Assembly (NCBI RefSeq): GCF_011601275.1 | Contig: NZ_JAAOLY010000002.1 | Location: forward strand, 310,001 to 374,000 | From: Janthinobacterium lividum | Lineage (GTDB): Bacteria; Pseudomonadota; Gammaproteobacteria; Burkholderiales; Burkholderiaceae_D | DNA length: 64,000 bases | Direction of reading: 5' to 3' | In this document: piece by piece, positions 63,415 to 64,000 of the stretch | How positions within the stretch are numbered: the first letter of the stretch is position 1 | Layout of the letters: each line of letters begins with the position of its first letter | Position numbers and translations under genes: made by a program | The notes under the pieces: generated by a model | Databases searched by the model: none | What the model was told of the DNA's origin: nothing | Seen by the model: the letters and a program-made list of their open reading frames with translations, nothing else

Positions 63415-64000
63415 TTATTTCTTGATGAACACCAGATCCCACACGCCATGGCCCAGCTTCAAGCCGCGGTTCTCGAACTTGGTCAGGGGACGGTACGCCG
63501 GTTGCGGCGCATAGCCGTCGGCACTATTGTGCAACTGGGGCTCGGCGCCCAGCACGTCCAGCATTTGCCCTGCGTAATCTTCCCAATCGGTGGCGCAATG
63601 CAGATAACCGCCCGGCGCCAGGCGATCGGTCAATTGTTTGACGAATGGCGACTGAATCAGGCGGCGCTTGTTGTGGCGCGCCTTGTGCCATGGATCGGGG
63701 AAGAAAACGTGGATGCCGGCCAGCGAATTGGCCGGTATCATGTGCGTCAGCACTTCCACCGCATCGTGCTGCAGCAGGCGCAGATTCGTCAGCGATTCTT
63801 CGCCGATCAGCTTCAACAGGCTGCCGACACCGGGCGTATGCACTTCAACACCGATGAAATCCTTCTCCGGCATGGCTTTGGCGATATGCGCGGTCGTCGC
63901 GCCCATGCCAAAACCGATTTCCAGGATCACGGGTGCCTTGCGGCCAAACACCTGCTCAAAGTCCATCGGTTCTTTGGCGAAAGGCACGAGGAACTGCGGC
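63415..64000 (-). CDS. trmB: tRNA (guanine-N7-)-methyltransferase, partial
   Basis: The C-terminal ~195 residues of TrmB, which methylates G46 of tRNAs. The SAM-binding motif is [20 protein letters not shown], followed by [15 protein letters not shown], the conserved [19 protein letters not shown], and [13 protein letters not shown]. The frame runs without a stop to the right edge, reading [14 protein letters not shown] there, so the real start is outside the window; the GTG at 63987 is internal. A good terminator follows the stop. Confidence 0.93.
   Translation of the reverse strand, partial: PQFLVPFAKEPMDFEQVFGRKAPVILEIGFGMGATTAHIAKAMPEKDFIGVEVHTPGVGSLLKLIGEESLTNLRLLQHDAVEVLTHMIPANSLAGIHVFFPDPWHKARHNKRRLIQSPFVKQLTDRLAPGGYLHCATDWEDYAGQMLDVLGAEPQLHNSADGYAPQPAYRPLTKFENRGLKLGHGVWDLVFIKK

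Overview
The window is about 64 kb of GC-rich (low-to-mid 60s percent by eye), gene-dense chromosome. Several gene orders are typical of Burkholderiales: AI-2E exporter-hda-HAD phosphatase-pcnB-folK-panB, nadK-recN, grpE-dnaK-dnaJ, and pcm-rhodanese-tolC. With the protein sequences they suggest an Oxalobacteraceae member of the Janthinobacterium/Massilia/Duganella type. That assignment is an inference; no rRNA is present to confirm it. I found no tRNA, rRNA, CRISPR array, transposase or prophage. Most of the window is core chromosome with small accessory insertions.

Layout. 1-7.1 kb: the end of an MFS transporter, purM on the minus strand, then a plus-strand run of AI-2E exporter, hda, HAD phosphatase, pcnB, folK and panB. 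7.1-8.8 kb: an unusual HipA/HipB-type module with the toxin gene first, beside an AT-rich leader. 8.9-17.2 kb: a polyamine (putrescine) import and gamma-glutamylation catabolic cluster (puuD, puuA, spuC, potG, potH, potI, puuC-like dehydrogenase), without a periplasmic binding protein. 17.5-25.2 kb: an MFS transporter; a set of secreted beta-propeller protein, ECF sigma factor and membrane anti-sigma-like protein; a TRIC-type channel; and a class A penicillin-binding protein. 25.3-29.8 kb: an ArgP-like regulator and a sulfonate-type ABC importer with a TauD-like dioxygenase. 30-31.2 kb: a Sel1-like periplasmic protein and a beta carbonic anhydrase.

31.3-39.5 kb is the stress block on the minus strand: nadK-recN, hemH, grpE, dnaK, dnaJ. 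Sigma-32-type promoters stand before grpE and before dnaK, and a near-perfect LexA box stands before nadK-recN. 39.8-43.9 kb: a small charged protein, a sorbosone-dehydrogenase-like protein, an OsmC protein, glyoxalase I, and a LysR/DMT-transporter pair. 44-47.3 kb: pcm, rhodanese and tolC, with a TetR regulator that has its own promoter and palindromic operator. 47.6-48.8 kb: a GIN-domain lipoprotein and a YkgJ protein. 48.8-53.1 kb: five minus-strand redox genes (alcohol dehydrogenase, amine-oxidase-like flavoprotein, bicupin, AhpD-like protein, SDR) facing a divergent LysR regulator. 54.3-56.3 kb: a DeoR regulator and an MFS transporter. 56.4-62 kb: uppP, recQ, an unrecognised gene coupled to recQ, a HypT-like LysR regulator and gdhA. 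62.2-64 kb: galE and the 3' part of trmB.

The strongest points for follow-up are the LexA box on nadK-recN, the HipA variant with glycine at the canonical autophosphorylation serine, the beta-propeller/sigma/anti-sigma set, the LysR-linked redox cluster, and the large folded element after gdhA. None is claimed as a proven new system.
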